From: Phoronis australis
Lineage: Eukaryota > Phoronida > Phoronidae
Direction: 5' to 3'
DNA length: 36,614 nt
Assembly: GCA_002633005.1 (NCBI GenBank)
Contig: NMRA01000562.1
Coordinates: 1,472 to 38,085 of the forward strand
The notes under the pieces: model-generated
Database searches by the model: none
What the model was told of the DNA's origin: nothing
The model's input: only the letters and a program-made list of their open reading frames with translations
Made by a program: the position numbers and the translations under genes
Shown here: positions 1-10,000 of the stretch, one piece after another
Layout: the number at the start of each line of letters is the position of its first letter
Position numbering within the stretch: position 1 is the first letter of the stretch

Positions 1-270
1 AATTCTTCGCCAAAGTCAACTTAATTCTCACAACTAAGCTTCATCAAAGATATGTATAGAAGTAGAAAGGACCAATGAAGAAAGTAAGCGTTTTTTAAAT
101 GAAAGTTTTAAGTGTAGATTGTATTTTTGACGAGGTGAAAACTCGAAATCGGTATCCCAAATCCGGTCACGGCCAGTTTAAAATACACTGAAGTAACGAA
201 ATGAATACAGAAAGCGAATGGAAGTATTGTAGCCCCTATATGGCCAACCGAGGGGCTACGTGTTGCCTAC

Positions 271-465
271 TAGATGGCCCCGCGTTGGTTTGAATGCGCT
301 AAATCTCGCCTTACTCCCAGCTCTCCTAATGTTGTTTATCCATTTTTCACGAAGTTCTTGGTTTGCAGGGAACACATAAAAACTCAGATTTTTATCCCTC
401 TTGTTGTTTTTGAAGCAGCCAGGAACACAACATGTGTATCCGCCGTAAGTTTTCTTCGCGCTCAT
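271..465 (-). CDS. THAP-domain zinc finger protein, first coding exon (partial gene)
   Basis: This is the N-terminal part of a THAP domain, a C2CH zinc-dependent DNA-binding fold found in animal transcription regulators and P-element-type transposases. From the Met at 465 the exon encodes 65 residues: CCVPGC at 12-17 gives the first Cys pair, followed by KRDKNLSFYVFP (22-33) and LREKWINNIRR (38-48), both characteristic of the family. The frame runs to RGHL, where GTAGGC at 270-265 makes a good splice donor. Reading through gives VGNT and a stop, whereas the family normally continues with a Val-Cys-Ser-x-His-Phe segment carrying the last zinc ligands. I therefore infer a phase-0 intron and a second exon beyond the left edge. 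An in-frame upstream Met at 597 exists, but its 44 extra residues do not look like THAP sequence. Host gene and transposase-derived gene cannot be told apart from this exon. Confidence 0.75.
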
Positions 466-2295
466 ACCGCGTATTATGCTTGTTACTATGGCCGCTTTCG
501 GAATCCTGACCACAGCACCCACAATGCACCATATTAACCTAATTTCAATATGGCGTCGCTGCAAATCCGCTATTGTCTGCTCTAGACCTTTAAACACGGA
601 GCTGCAAACTAATGATAAATGACAAAATGAAATTATGCACTACTATGTAATTAAGCCTTTACAACGTTAAGAATTAGAAGGAATCACTAATTTTGCAATA
701 GAAGACGAAAGGCAGGTAAATGTCGCTTGTATATTCGCTTTCAATCGCAGTCTGTTTCTGCACCAGCAAATGCCAGAATCAGAAAGAGGTCAAAGAGCTA
801 CATCCGGTAACACGCTATCTGGGCGCTAGATGTCGCGAGAGTAAAAAAAGGTAATTTTGCGACTGGGTCGCGTTTGCGCGCCACCTAGCACTGTGATAGA
901 GTGTAACAAAAGCCACCGTTTGCTCGTAGACCTACCGTCAATTCCCAAATACAAGCATATACTTTTGGCAAACTAACAAACGTTCCCTGTTAGCTCTATG
1001 ATGCTTGTTTTTCGACTAATATGAAGTTAAAATACTGTATTTGGGTCGTTATGCTTGGTCCTGCACACTGAAAATAATAATGCTTTTGACTTTGTTTTAA
1101 TTCTCTGAAACACGGGGGTCATACGGCTAATTGGTCCATTTTTGCAACTCATGTCCCTGAAGCTACTGAACGCTTCATCTCCACAAAACTACAAAACCAA
1201 ATTCCTTGGATAAATCCCAAAATTTGAAAAAAAAAACTTTTCTGAAAAAGAGACAAACTCTTTCGCCGCGCTCATACTGGAAATGAAACTGACACTGAGA
1301 CTTCAGTACGCCGATTACGGCATTTTCCGAGTCCCTTTGCTCCCAACTTGTTCGATTCTATAGCCCAACAACAATTTGGGAAGTTTACCCCTGTAGCCAA
1401 TATCTTACACGACTGCCTTTAACTCCATTCTGGCATTTATGGTTGGAGGGCCAGCTCTCTTTCTATGATTGCTCTAATCTCGAATAAGACAGTATCTCAG
1501 TGCCCGACCGGACTGGGCACTAGTCTTCAGTTGTTGGCACAAGTTGAGACTAAACCTCAAAATTGTGTTCAAGGCTTTAGCAGAAAATTACACGTTTGTC
1601 TAAACTCAAATTTCTTCTCTGAAATGTTGTAAAAACATCTCAGAGGACAGAGCAATTGTGTTTAATCATCTTCAGGGTTACAAAATAAGTCCAGAGAAAA
1701 ATTAGACAGCCTAAAGTTACATCGAAATGCTAGTTGAGTCCAATATCTACACCGTACCATACCTTATATTTCAGTCATTTCAGTCGCACTAGCAATTTTG
1801 TCAGACCTGTGTAAGCTATGGTCCCAAAAGAACAATAATGCGAAAGCGAGTTCCGATGCTGTGCTCATATTTTATTAAAAAAGAAAAATGTTTTCTGAAA
1901 TTTCCATTGACGGATTGGTGATCAGTCCAGTATTTTACGGAGGTCTCGTCTTTTTAATGGTGTTGTTCCAAGCGGTGTTAAAGGGCCGAGTAACTGTGTG
2001 TAACATTAATTGTAAAATCTGCCCAGGATTCCACTGGTATGACAAGAAGGTTGAAAGTGCATAAAAAGTTAAACAGTAATTCCTTGTCCACCCAGGTAAT
2101 GGCATAGATTTCCCTGACACTCAGGTCTTAGCAGGTGACAACAATAAAGTTGATGTGCTTAAAGAAGTCATTGTGAAACGTCCTTGAACAAGAATATCAG
2201 TTCATTCCAACTAGAACTATGGTAGTGCAGGTTTCATGCATTTCACAAATATAACTTTAGGTTGTAACATTTTTCTTAGGACTTACTTCATAATC

Positions 2296-2324
2296 CTGAA
2301 AATGGTTCAAGATTGAATCGAAAC
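2296..2324 (+). ncRNA. Hammerhead-ribozyme-like core, probable Penelope-like element relic
   Basis: The order CTGA-AAA-T, a 6-bp stem (GGTTCA 2304-2309 pairing with TGAATC 2314-2319 around loop AGAT), then GAAAC (2320-2324) matches the layout CUGANGA / stem II / GAAA of a hammerhead ribozyme. The core G of the GA step is A here, so activity is doubtful. Stems I and III could not be drawn confidently. Penelope-like retroelements are known to carry such motifs, which is the basis for the origin suggested. No reverse transcriptase remnant was recognised beside it. Confidence 0.35.
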
Positions 2325-2569
2325 GTTGGACTTCGAAATATGTTGTACCTGTGAATATATTTGCGTGCCTTGTGTTGTTCTAAACTTCACCATCAAAATT
2401 CAGATTTTTCAAAGTTTCTTGAATTTAGAATATATAGTATAGAAAATGTGTGTTGTTGTGACACAATGCAACCTCCATATCACCCTTTATGGAAAACCAA
2501 TTTAACTTTTTAAATGTGCAGTCTATTCTATTTTCAATTTACAGAATTGGCAAAATTTAAATGTCAATT

Positions 2570-2720
2570 TTCACGGAAATGTGCAACTTCAAATAGGACG
2601 ATTTTTATTTTAATCTATTACTACAAAATGTGGCATCAAAAACACCAAAATAAAATTGCCTCCCCCAGAATGTGGACACAAAAGCTACTTTATGAGCCTC
2701 TTAGGGGCTACGGCCCGGCC
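2570..2720. repeat. Dispersed repeat segment also present near 28.83-28.98 kb
   Basis: Two blocks recur in the same order at both sites: AATGTGCAACTT (about 2578 and 28837) and, after an A/T-rich spacer, ACACCAAAATAAAATT followed by a C-run (about 2642 and 28900). Past the C-run both copies have an A-rich stretch and then a GGCCC-containing end. Similarity between blocks is weak, so this is probably an old interspersed element of unknown class. Confidence 0.4.
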
Positions 2721-2812
2721 CGGCATGTCCAGATTAGACATTCAAGCTGCCTTCTGATCTAATGGTATCTGTGCGAACGGTGGATAAGTTCGATAACAAT
2801 AGCATGGTACAG

Positions 2813-2950
2813 CAGGGGCGGGTCTAGGATTTTCTAAAGGAGGGGTCAGATCAAAGATTTTTTTAAAAAGGGGTCCATTTGAAAGTTCTTGATTTGGTAT
2901 CACTTATACCAAGGGAAAAAAGGAGTCTGGACCCCCTCCTGGATGCACCT
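2813..2950. mobile_element. MITE, hAT-like terminal repeats, diverged copy
   Basis: The left end CAGGGGCGGGTCTAGGATTT and a right end that reads on the other strand as AGGTGCATCCAGGAGGGGG resemble the terminal sequences of copies at 22821-22978 and 24816-24969. It is 138 bp with no coding capacity. Terminal CAG/CTG with a GGCGGATCC core is typical of non-autonomous hAT elements in animals. I see no clean 8-bp target duplication, as expected for a decayed copy. Confidence 0.5.
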
Positions 2951-3428
2951 ATCCTACACCACCAAAAATGTTTATGACTGAACATCGAAGGTTGCAGATA
3001 AACGACTGTTGACCGCTCATAGCCTTGTGTGCTAAATAAAAGATTGATATTGGAGCTTTTGCGGAGGTTTACAATTCTTTATGGTTTAAATGCCTCAGAT
3101 GGCCAGTACATGTATCTTACGGTAAGACAAAGCGGCTTTGTAAGATATACAGAACGATCTATTCACACAAGCCCACACATCTATAATCACTTTAATAATA
3201 CAATCTTGATTAATAAATGACAGGCGATTAGTTCATGGTTCGTGGAATATTTTGTCTTACATTTTTCCTTTATATATTCCTCTCTTCTCTAGTAAACCAG
3301 GAAAAAAACGAAAGGTATCTTTTCAATATGTATGCTACGGGGTTTACTTTTAGAAATCTATGATTCCCTATCACTGGAACCGGTGAAAAAGGCCTGAATC
3401 TGCACGGGATGCCATAAAATACTTTTGT

Positions 3429-3434
3429 TTTATT
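3429..3434 (-). promoter_or_regulatory. Candidate polyadenylation signal of the P450 gene
   Basis: The minus strand reads AATAAA about 240 nt past the P450 stop codon at 3672. It is a plausible signal at a plausible distance, but the hexamer is common in A/T-rich sequence and no transcript is available. Confidence 0.35.
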
Positions 3435-3671
3435 CCACGAACCCCCCGAACTATAATCACAATTCAAGTTCAACGTTATAATGTAAACGAGTAATATTAT
3501 ATCATGTTGAAAGTTTAGATGCACAGAAAACCTGTTGTTCACGAACTCGCCATCTACGGCACCCTTTCCTATAAGCGTCACTTAACGTCTCACGGAAAAT
3601 AGAGAACGTATTCTTACAACAGAAGCGTGCATATTTCCAACACTTGTTTGAACACCTGCCACATCAGCCGA

Positions 3672-4018
3672 TTAGTCTCTTTCTTTAACAGACATCTTGT
3701 AAGGGTTAGGTATCCGGAAAAATATGGCCTCTTCGCAATGCTGCATGACGTCATCAGGTGCGTCTGAGACCTCCACGCGATACTTGTGAAATATGAGCGA
3801 TGCTATATATGTCAGTTCGCGCTTAGCTAATGACTCCCCTGGGCAGACACGACGTCCACCAGAGAACGGCATCCAGGCACGTGACTTCACCATGTCTCCA
3901 TCCTTGTCAATAAAGCGGTCAGGGTTGAACACTTCCGGCTTTGTCCAATGCTGTGGGTCGTTGTGGAGGCTCAGCAAGTTGATGAGAACCAAGGAGCCTT
4001 TTGGGACGTCATATCCGC
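3672..4018 (-). CDS. P450 exon 9 (PERF-like motif, haem loop, C terminus, stop)
   Basis: Residues about 387-501, ending at TAA (3674-3672). It carries the meander (KPEVFNPDRF), the haem-binding loop with Cys445, and the L helix (ESLAKRELTYIASLIF). Acceptor CGTTTTAG. No ER-retrieval tail is needed for the N-terminally anchored class and none is seen. Confidence 0.95.
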
Positions 4019-7000
4019 CTAAAACGATATGCCCAGACCATCATATGGATACTGATATAACTCCCGAAATAGTGTTGCTTCGACAGCGGAAAACCCCAAG
4101 CAAGGGTATGCCATTCGCCTTAGTGAAAAACCCCTCAGCCAAAACAGAAGCAACCACCAGGAGAAAAATACTTGTCAAGTTGATGTTATATGAAAGGACA
4201 ACTAAGCAATCTAAGATAAAATTCACAACACTTAGTAATAATGTTTGAAACAGGAAAAGTAACATCTAATGTCCCGCGGACGTAGATAGGCGCGGAAGCA
4301 TGTGTGGGATTCCTCATCAAAGGCAGGCGACTGGAGGGCGGCTGCGCGGAACTGGCGGTCACGGGAAGGGGCGGCGGGACAACTACTTTCCGCCCCAGGG
4401 GACAATATTTTTATGCCAATATATTATCCTAAATTCAAAGTCTCAACGACGGAAGAGAGGCTCGGACCCACGTTTTTTTTGAAAAATAGTCACTTATTGT
4501 TGTTCCAATTGCTACAACATTTTTGTTTGCACTCAAAACACAATTTTTGACCTACATGAAAATTTGTTTCATTGAAAATGCCTGAGGGAAAACTGAAAAA
4601 TACAAAACGGTTCTTTCGTCATATAAACCGTTACCGACCACGAAAGCTTAGTAAAAAATATGACCAACATGAATATAAAATATATCATAGGGCCAACGTT
4701 TCAAGTACTACTTTTAATAGAAGCTTGTCCACAGACTTGACATCGACGCTCGTCTTAAAAGATTTCATAATAACTTAACATTTCTACATACCCACAGTGG
4801 TATCACAAATAGTTTTGTGAGGTACGGAGAACGGCACTATGCTAGAGCATCGCATTGTCTCAAACACCACTGCTTCAAGGTAACGCAGACGGTGCACGTC
4901 ACTATTGTCCGGCAGACGATCACGACCTGAAATGTTGGAACGTTGGTTATCACTGGTGTATGCCTACCCCTATAAGTAGCTCCTAATATCAACAACGTGC
5001 GAGCACTTCTAAAGGACATTTTCTTCCATCGTTCAATAAACGGGAGGTTTACTAAGAATACAATTCATGCAGGTCAATCGCTGGCATATTTGAAGGTAAA
5101 ATAACAACATGCTTAACCCATTATGAAAGAAAGAAATTTTGAGTTAATGCTTAAAACTTCATAGTGTTTGAATCCACTACTCCGGCAATTCAATTTATTA
5201 CATGATATGCATATCACGAGTGTTTTACACGCAGCGTCGGTCAATATTTCATAGTTGGTAATTGTTTACCCCAGGGGCTCCTTCCAAGTGGAACGACTTT
5301 TACTTTCATTAGGTTTCGTATTATTCTGACCCGAAAATATAATAAACGACATTCCTTTCTGTCACACTTCCGGTTGATATCAAATCCAATCCCGTTCACG
5401 TACCAACAACACTGTCTAATTCCTCGAATATCTTATCCTGCACATCAGGGTGCGTGCCAACATAGAGGAGCAGGAAGCGCAAGGATTCACGTGTCGTGTC
5501 AGTCCCCGCTACAAACACAGTATATAAAGGAAACAATAGTAAGTACAAGGAATATACTGCACGGAAAGTCATGACAACATGCACATCAACCCTCCCGATA
5601 AACTCTTTACTGTATTCACACGTCCATTAATTTTAAACGTTTCAAACAGTAGAGCGCACTTTCGTGATACATCCCTCTACGATACCCAAAGCTGACATTG
5701 AAAAAATAATATTGCGAAAAAATCACTTTTCTCCACGTAGGAAACCTTTTCTCCACAGAGAAAACCTTTCCGTCGTGGAGAAAACCTTTCCGTCGAGGAC
5801 AAAACTTGTCTCCACGGAAAATAAACCTTTTCTTCATGGAGAAAACCTTTCAGCCGCGGAGAAAACTTTTCTCCGCCGCTGAAAGGTTTCCTCTGCGGCG
5901 AAAATGGTTTCTCTGCGAAGAAATTTTTTTTTTCTTTATTGGAAAAAAAGTTTTTTCCCGCGGAGAAACGTTTTTAAAGCAAACGGTTGATTCACAGAAC
6001 CGACGAAGTCCGTCACGTGCAGACAAACACTCCTAAATAGTTTAGCTGATAAGTTACAATGAAGACGGAGGTGGCAACAGGAATGAGGTCGATGGTGACG
6101 AAGGTGATAATGAGGATTTTGAAGATAATTATTATGATGCTGAGAATGGTGGTCATGCTATATGATCACAACGACGAATTTGACGACAACGATGACGACG
6201 ACGATGATGATGATGACGATGATGGCGATATGATGATGATTTTGAAAACTGTGATGACGACAATGGAAATGAAAACGATGAAAATAATGAGGGTGGCGAC
6301 AGTGATCGCGATATTGATAACATACGTGACAATGGTAATGGTGACGATGACTGTTGGGACGATGAAGACGACGATGGTGATGATGACTTTAATGATGACA
6401 ATACATTATGGAGTGGCTGTCGCCTCGAAAACATTCGGTGACGTACAACACAGATCGCACGTGGACAGTGTCACATAATTCATAAGTTGTGTTTTAAGTG
6501 GTGAAATTTGACTTCACAACGCATTTGGAAAACGCCAGCAGCACTGTAAATGAAATTCCCATAATTTGTGATCAAATTCCTGATCACTGCTAATTTTTCA
6601 TTCACAACGCACTTTAACGGCAGTTTACCCAATTGGCACAAATACATGAAAGTAAAATCATACCTCCAAACACGTCGAACAGAATCATCAGGAAATGGGT
6701 GTCAGTAAGTTGACCGACTGCTGTCGAGTCTTCCTCATTCTTTGCTTTTTCTTCAACAGCCAATATGTGGTCGACCAAATCACGCAGATTATCTAGCGGT
6801 GTAAAGAAAATACGGGTCATGCATTTGTGGCCTTCACAGGAGATGGTTAGATCGACACTTTGTGGTAGGAGAGGGGGGCGGGAGAGAGGGAGATATTGAG
6901 GAATGGGATGGGAGGAATGGACTGAAGGAGGGGCAGAGAGAGAGAGAGAGAGGGAGGGGGGGAGGGAGGGAGGGAGGGAAGGAGGGAGGGAGGGGGGCGG

Positions 7001-10000
7001 GAGAATTTGAAACGTTGTATGGTTCAGGCTCATTGGTAGAAATTCTTTTTGAATGATAAGTGCTTTCCGTCTCATGAGTTCCACTTCCGTTGGAAAAATT
7101 CTGCTCCATATATTAAGTGTTCAACAGATTACCCTCAAACATGTGGCTTTACAATTCTACCACGTTATCCACTTACCTGGGTCGAATGTCTTTTTGTGCT
7201 CCTCTACTTTTCTAGAAACCAAGTCTATGAACAGGTCCGTAATTTTATCCATACCCCTAAGTTTCTCTTTGTCGAGAAATTGAAAGATGCTGGGTAAGAA
7301 GTCGGTGACGAATCCGTTGCCGAAGATTTCCGGAGCTTTCTCGACGTATAACAGCAAATCTTTGAACATTGGGTCGTCTTTTTCAAATCTTGAAAATACA
7401 ATTTTAATGCCAAAGTGTACAATATCAATAAACTATTCTTAGTTTATTTTGATTTTGATTTTTATTCGTACCATTGAGCACGCGCGATAACCACCCAGTC
7501 AAAGACAAAGAAACGATGACCAAAACCACAAATTTTACCTTCAAACCCTGCATCAAGCCAACATTTGTCATCGACCATCCTTGTGGACGACGCTACATCC
7601 GTTGTTCGGAAGCGGACCCGTTAGTCATTGGTCAAGGCAGAGTGCCCTCGAGGAATTTGAATATATATCATTAAAAACAACATTTCAAATGAGGGCAACG
7701 TTATCTGCGATAGACACTTCTCTTCATACAGGCTCTCAAGAAAACACAGTGTAAATAGAGAATGCAGTTAATAGTCAAACAAAACAAAAGAAATGACACT
7801 AAACAGTGGAGCACATTAAACGCAAAGAAGGTTACTGTATCCTAGCACAGAATTGATGTGAACTCCTAGGAGTTTCAATAAATAGCTCACTTCACGTTTT
7901 GTTTAAAGTTTATTGCTTTGTTCACAAAACTGACAGGGTAAGCCTGTTTTGTTAAGAAAGTCTAATCCCAACAGTTAGAAACACAAGTGTGCGCGGACGT
8001 GAGTAAATATGAAAAAAATACATAGTAACTAAAAAGAGGTCATCCGAAATTTTTTCCTTAATAGATTACTAGAGAAATAACGTTTAGCCGAATGCCATTT
8101 TTATTCATAGACTTCTTTTCAAAATTGAGACCATAACATTAATTTTCGTGCCTTGACTTGTTGTTTCCTTCGTGGAAGTGAAAGCGCAAATCAAGTACAA
8201 GATTACTCCAGGCATGAGCACACAAAACGTCCGCTGGACATTTACTGAATTACTTACACTTCACCAAATGACATTGACAAAAGTATATTGTAAGTGAACA
8301 GCGTGATGCTTTCAAGTGGGTCGAAAGGCTCGGCTTGGCTGGACCAATCTTTGGCCATGTTGTCGAAATTGTCCAAAAGATATTTGGTCAGTTTGTCGCC
8401 TTCAGTAAACGATCTGAAAAAAAGATTAAAAACTCAGTAAAGTCATTCTGAAGCAGCCGGGGCCCGTTTTAAAAAAGATTGTACTGCGCCTGGCCGTAGC
8501 TAAAATGATAACATTGCAAAGGCGTCGCTGTATGCTTCATAAGAACGAAACGTTGCAACTGACGTAAAGTTAACCAACGTTCACAATCAGAACAACTTCG
8601 TTTGGCATAAGGCACTTTAATGAACCCAGTCAGTGTGTGGAGGATAAAATCGAATTTACGACAGTATTAGCCAAGACCCAGAGCACGACCTTTGACAAAA
8701 CGGGTCCCTGATGCACAGCAATGAACAGTTTTGCAGGAACAATTTCTTAAGAGAAGAAAAGATAGAACGTTTTTCAAAATAAATTTCCAGTGATTTGAAC
8801 GAACTCGCTCATTGAAACTTGTTCTACAAATTTTTTTTTATTTTTTCTTCTTTAGGGTTGCAGTGTGAACGATCCATGGATGGCTATTTTACACTCCGTT
8901 CCACTTGCGACACCAAAATCACATGGCAATCCGAGATCCAGGAATTCAAAAAGGAAATGGAAACAAAAAATCTATAGAACCTTAAATCGATGGTGTCTCA
9001 TGGCACCTTCGAGTTTAAAGGTATGTTATGACTACGGAAGTACGCTAGCCACATGAGGCTTTAAATGTACCGATGTTCAAAATAGTGGACTGGTATTGCA
9101 CGATGTCACATTAAAACTTAATGCATCAGTTGTCTCGAGCTATAGTAAGCGTCAACGAAAGAATTTTGTGCCAATGGTGCGGACACTATCCAAAATCATC
9201 CTTTAAGATGATGTCAATCACGGTGCATGCGTGACAGTACCTCATGGCCACGTGAGCTATCTTCCGCTGTACCCTCCACACGGGCCCGTAGTCACCAAAC
9301 GCGATGTCCTTACCGCCCATGGTGATGCGATCTATGGAAGGGAGGGACGGTCGACCAGCGAAATCAACGGCACGTTTCACAAGGGCCTCGTCGATGACTT
9401 CCAGCGTGTTCAAACAGACAGAGTGATAAGGACCTATGGATTAACACAAGACAGTATCATTGACCACGATTTTCACGAAAGACGTCCGATGAATGCTAAA
9501 AGATGTATATTCATTCTAGATTATGGACAGAATGTAATCCCTGTTGGCACTCATCTGATATTCCTTAGATATAGTAAATATATAGACGCTGAGGTTGACC
9601 AGTAGTGAAATATATCAAATAAACACAGAAAAATCAGGAACCCCAACTGAGAATCGAACCACAGGTTTCAGGGTTCGATTCCCAGTTGGGGTTCCTGATT
9701 TTTCTGTGTTTATTTGAGATATTCGTTAGCGAAGACAGGATTTATGCTTCGTTTAACTTTTCGTTTAGACAGCGTGAGTACACAAGTCCTTCAATGATTG
9801 ACGAATCACATAACCAATGAGCTATACCAGGTATAGCTAAACATAACTAAACGGTCTTTGCCTCAAGATATTCTGTGTTACTTTGCCTGAATTTCCACAG
9901 TCGAATCATTATGACTAGCTAGCCCCCTTGTACTCACCGACCCAAACACTGAACACAGCTCCATACCGTTTCTTCAAATCATTCATAACCTCCACCGAGT

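Larger units (their letters stand above)
466..3428. other. Intergenic region between the THAP exon and the P450 3' end
   Basis: No convincing gene was found. Short open frames (for example 1935-2120, 2514-2762, 3029-3220 and 3270-3581) resemble nothing I recognise and lack coding character. What can be supported is a hammerhead-like core at 2296-2324, a dispersed repeat end near 2570-2720 and a MITE at 2813-2950. The rest appears to be unique or decayed sequence. Confidence 0.6.

Noticed and set aside
1935-2120. Minus-strand frame of 61 residues near the 2.3-kb hammerhead-like motif, considered as a Penelope-type RT or GIY-YIG fragment
   Set aside because: None of the RT or GIY-YIG signature residues could be found in any frame.
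6059-6478. Long plus-strand frame of 139 residues with Asp runs, and its minus-strand Ser/His-rich shadow
   Set aside because: Produced by a GAT/GAC microsatellite inside a P450 intron; no domain and no codon structure beyond the repeat.
6614-7084. A 156-residue minus-strand frame with Pro/Ser-rich start
   Set aside because: Only 6664-6792 of it is real (P450 exon 6); the rest is intron 5 read through the GGGA tract.
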